DNA of 7,481 nucleotides from an uncultured bacterium. Lineage in GTDB: Bacteria; Actinomycetota; Actinomycetes; S36-B12. Every line of letters starts with the position of its first letter. Position 1 is the stretch's first letter. Made by a program: the position numbers and the translations under genes. Under the pieces are notes generated by a model. The model was not told the DNA's origin, made no database searches, and worked only from the letters and a program-made list of their open reading frames with translations. Of this stretch, positions 5,074 to 7,481 are shown piece by piece. The stretch lies in assembly GCA_903896585.1 (NCBI GenBank), contig CAITYI010000028.1:1-7481 (forward strand), read 5' to 3'.

Positions 5074-6654
5074 GTGACCCCTCAGCGCACCCTGATCATG
5101 TCCGCGTTCGTCACCTCGGCAGTGACGGCCTTGCTACTGGGATTATTACCGGCCAGCGCCGCACCAAGCTCCAGCACGGCTGCGGCCTTTACCCCGAAAT
5201 TGGCGTACGTCACCTGCCCGGCGGATGAGGAACTGCCCCCACGAACAAGGTGTGCGAGTCTCACCGTCCCGCTCGACTGGCAGACACCGAATGACGGCCG
5301 CACGATCCGGATCGCCATGAGGATCACCACACCTGAGGGCTCCGATGGGCGTCTCGGGCTCACGTGGAATCCCGGCGGACCCGGTGGTGCGGCGATTCCA
5401 ATGCACGGGACTTTCTACTCGTTGCTCTCCTCAGAATTGCGCGATCGTTTCGAAGTGGTCACGTGGAATCCGCGGGGCGTGGGGCAGAGTGAGCCGTTCC
5501 TCTCCGATTGCAAGCTCGTCAACGAGGCCCCACCGGCCACGGGCCCGGTCGACTGGGATGCCTACTGGGAGCAGGTTGCCGCCGTTGAGGGGGCGGCTAC
5601 CGCGGCTTGTTTCGCAGCAAATCCGCAAGGAGCTCCTTATTTAGGAACCTGGCAAGTGGTGCGTGACATGGATGCCATGCGATCTGCTCTGGGCTACCCG
5701 CGCTGGAACTTTTGGGGAATCAGCTATGGCACTCGGATCGGCAACGCCTACGCACGCACCTTTCCCGGGAAGGTTCGGGCCCTGATCGAGGATTCCTCCA
5801 TCATGGCCAACGAGAGCATTGCCCGCTTTGGCTCGGAGTCCCCTGCCAGCTACGACGCGGCCTTGCAGGTCTACGCCTCACTTGTGGGCAAGAGGCAGGC
5901 CTACAAGGTCGGATTGATCGAGACGTACCTTGACGACTCCGTGATCAACGTCGATGAGGTCGCGGTCGATCGCTGGTGGTTTACAAACTACTTGAACGAC
6001 TCTGCTCGGGATCAGTCGAAGTACCCGCAACTGAAAGCCGTGATCGACGAGCTGTTCGACTACGTAGTGGCAGCGGGCGCAGGCGCGGTTCAAGCGACAA
6101 TGCGTACCGGTCGACTCTCTGAGAAACGCGAACTACCCGATCTTGACCTTGACCCGGACGACTTGATCCCTGAGCCCGACAAAGACAACGTCGTTGCGGA
6201 CCCCGACAGCGACGCGTTCATCGTTAAATTCGTGACATGCGCGGATATGGGGGATCGCCCCACCCCGGCGGACCTGGCACAGATGTCGAGGCAGGCTGAA
6301 CAGAGCTACGGAACCTCATATGGTCAAGCAGTCTTGCGAGCAGCGATGTGCTTCGGGCTGCCCTCCGGGTATTCGCCGCCCGTTCCCAGTGGCAATGCCT
6401 CGCTCACGTTGGCGAACCCACCGCTCTTTCTACTCAGTATCGGTGACGCAGCGACCCCGTGGGTGTGGGGGCGTAGCCTGGCAAACACCTTTGCAAAATC
6501 ACGCACCGTGACCTACAACAGCACAACACACGGAGTGATCGCGGCGCCGTCCCTGTGTGTATTCGGTGCTGCTGAGAAGTACCTACTCGATCTGGAACTG
6601 CCGCGCAGAGATGTCTTCTGTCCATTTGTGCCTCCCAGCACTGAACAGCAGTAG
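5074..6654 (+). CDS. Secreted alpha/beta hydrolase, TAP-like (tripeptidyl aminopeptidase family)
   Basis: This 526-residue protein has a Sec signal peptide (cleavage after about A29, ASA-A). The oxyanion segment is NPGGPGG (99-105), the nucleophile elbow is GISYG (Ser217), the acid is D458 in GDAATP and the base is H486 in THG. The C-terminal part, C495...YLLDLELP...C516, matches the TAP-like C-terminal domain, where it helps shape the substrate pocket; C389 in FVTCAD matches another conserved cysteine. Family members remove short N-terminal peptides or hydrolyse esters outside the cell; the substrate here is unknown. Two oddities: the usual DPRGxG motif reads NPRGVG (N132), and residues 356-380 form a very acidic Asp/Pro insert in the lid. 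GTG 5074 is chosen because it keeps R5 ahead of the hydrophobic core. It is probably monocistronic and ends in TAG. Confidence 0.93.
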   Translation: MTPQRTLIMSAFVTSAVTALLLGLLPASAAPSSSTAAAFTPKLAYVTCPADEELPPRTRCASLTVPLDWQTPNDGRTIRIAMRITTPEGSDGRLGLTWNPGGPGGAAIPMHGTFYSLLSSELRDRFEVVTWNPRGVGQSEPFLSDCKLVNEAPPATGPVDWDAYWEQVAAVEGAATAACFAANPQGAPYLGTWQVVRDMDAMRSALGYPRWNFWGISYGTRIGNAYARTFPGKVRALIEDSSIMANESIARFGSESPASYDAALQVYASLVGKRQAYKVGLIETYLDDSVINVDEVAVDRWWFTNYLNDSARDQSKYPQLKAVIDELFDYVVAAGAGAVQATMRTGRLSEKRELPDLDLDPDDLIPEPDKDNVVADPDSDAFIVKFVTCADMGDRPTPADLAQMSRQAEQSYGTSYGQAVLRAAMCFGLPSGYSPPVPSGNASLTLANPPLFLLSIGDAATPWVWGRSLANTFAKSRTVTYNSTTHGVIAAPSLCVFGAAEKYLLDLELPRRDVFCPFVPPSTEQQ

Positions 6655-6753
6655 ACGTACCGCTCGCTGCTTCCCACTCGTGCACCGTCAATCGAACCGG
6701 ATGAAGATGGCGAGCCGCGTACGCCCATGACGAGTGGATGCACGTTTCTGGCG

Positions 6754-6777
6754 GTAACCGGGCTACCGGTGGGTTAC
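6754..6777. terminator. Hairpin between convergent genes, possible bidirectional terminator
   Basis: GTAACC (6754-6759) and GGTTAC (6772-6777) are inverted repeats. An inner CCGG/CCGG pairing offers an alternative nested stem. The hairpin lies between the ends of the hydrolase (6654) and the YccA-family gene (6826), where a shared terminator would be expected. Neither side has a T-run, so intrinsic termination would be of the U-less kind or need a factor. Confidence 0.35.
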
Positions 6778-6825
6778 GTCAAACCCTTGAGAGAGTTGTT
6801 GATGTTTTACCTAAAGTGTGGGGCT

Positions 6826-7481
6826 TTATCTTTTGGAGCGGCCAAGGAGGCGAAGAATTTCCAGATATAGCCACAGGATGCTGACGGCGATACCGAATGC
6901 GAGGAGCCAGTCGGTTCCTTTCGGCATTGGTTGCCCGCTCTCGACGATGTCGGTGAGCGTAACGATGTCAACGTTAATGCTCCAGGACGCAAATACGACG
7001 CCAACAAGGCAAGCAATGATTCCCACCACACCCATTCCCCAAATACCCCATCCCCCGCCGACCCCAAGGAACATGCCAAGACCGATGGAGATGAGCGAAA
7101 AAATAAGGTAGGAGATGATTGCGATTGCAAATACTTTGGTCGCCCGTCCGGTTCGTTTCCCCCACGGAGATGCTGAATATCCGACCACGACAGCGACGGT
7201 GACCGCGGTCGCGAGCACAGCTTGCCCCACGATCCCGTCAGCAAATATGTCGTTGTAAAGGCGGGAGATGAAACCGATGACGGCGCCTTCAGCGAGCGCG
7301 TAAACAACCGCGAGTACAACACCAAGTCCAGTGTGACCTTTTCGGAAGGCCCGGATCGTAACCCAGGCCACACCTACCAACCCAAGAATCAACGCGAAAA
7401 ACAAGACGCTATCCAGTCCGTCTAGCAAAGGGAACAGGACCGTCCAGCCTGCAGCAGCACCGACCACAACAAGTACTGCAA
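6826..7481 (-). CDS. Bax inhibitor-1/YccA-family membrane protein, 5' end cut by window edge
   Basis: The frame is open to the right edge. A GTG at 7467 is possible but would start inside the first visible membrane segment, so about 40-60 residues are probably missing compared with the usual 250-290. Residue numbers count from that GTG. About seven hydrophobic segments are visible. Family landmarks are present: ALAEGAVIGF (57-66) followed by RLYND, GIVGQAVLAT (78-87), a central SINVDIVTLTDIV segment and the C-terminal WLYLEILRLL (199-208). Bacterial members are inner-membrane proteins; some leak calcium or protons and YccA of E. coli modulates the FtsH protease, but the role in actinobacteria is not settled. 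The loop between the segments around 130-145 is unusually rich in glycine and tryptophan (GVGGGWGIWG). The gene ends in TAA and converges on the hydrolase gene across a 171-base gap. Confidence 0.85.
   Translation of the reverse strand, partial: AVLVVVGAAAGWTVLFPLLDGLDSVLFFALILGLVGVAWVTIRAFRKGHTGLGVVLAVVYALAEGAVIGFISRLYNDIFADGIVGQAVLATAVTVAVVVGYSASPWGKRTGRATKVFAIAIISYLIFSLISIGLGMFLGVGGGWGIWGMGVVGIIACLVGVVFASWSINVDIVTLTDIVESGQPMPKGTDWLLAFGIAVSILWLYLEILRLLGRSKR

Noticed and set aside
6674..6737. Eight-base inverted repeat CCACTCGT / ACGAGTGG downstream of the hydrolase
   Set aside because: The arms are 48 bases apart with no supporting inner structure; chance pairing is likely.
1..7481. CRISPR array, rRNA, complete tRNA or riboswitch
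   Set aside because: No regularly spaced repeats, conserved rRNA or tRNA sequence, or known riboswitch core was seen on either strand.

Overview
The window looks like a piece of an Actinomycetota chromosome of moderately high GC. The evidence is the frequent GTG starts, weak or absent Shine-Dalgarno sites, a secreted TAP-like serine hydrolase, a Tat-exported phosphoesterase of the PPA1498 type, and a Bax-inhibitor-1/YccA membrane protein of the actinobacterial kind. I cannot name a genus.

Layout. Bases 1-604 (+) hold the 3' part of a secreted protein of unknown function with a proline linker and a short repeat tail. It converges on a two-gene minus-strand unit (1234-627): a 38-residue ORF overlapping by ATGA a nucleotidyltransferase of the toxin-antitoxin type. 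From 1313 to about 1910 the DNA is a graveyard. It contains the signal peptide and first half-repeat of a broken beta-propeller gene (+), then the C-terminal end of a tyrosine recombinase (-) with three in-frame amber stops, one at the catalytic tyrosine, then a 28-codon asparagine-rich open frame (-).

Bases 1914-4728 (+) are a tight three-gene operon with ATGA overlaps at both junctions: a Tat-exported metallophosphoesterase, a small lipoprotein and a multi-pass membrane protein. The products would sit on the outer face of, anchored to, and within the cytoplasmic membrane, so they may form one envelope module; its substrate is unknown. A second tyrosine recombinase fragment (-) overlaps the operon's last stop codon, so the operon lies between two integrase fossils of the same orientation. 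This suggests an old insertion hot spot.

Bases 5074-6654 (+) encode an exported alpha/beta hydrolase with its own candidate promoter. A hairpin separates it from the convergent, 5'-truncated YccA-family gene (6826 to the right edge, -). The strongest leads are the three-gene envelope operon, the paired integrase fossils, and the nucleotidyltransferase with its unusually small overlapping partner.
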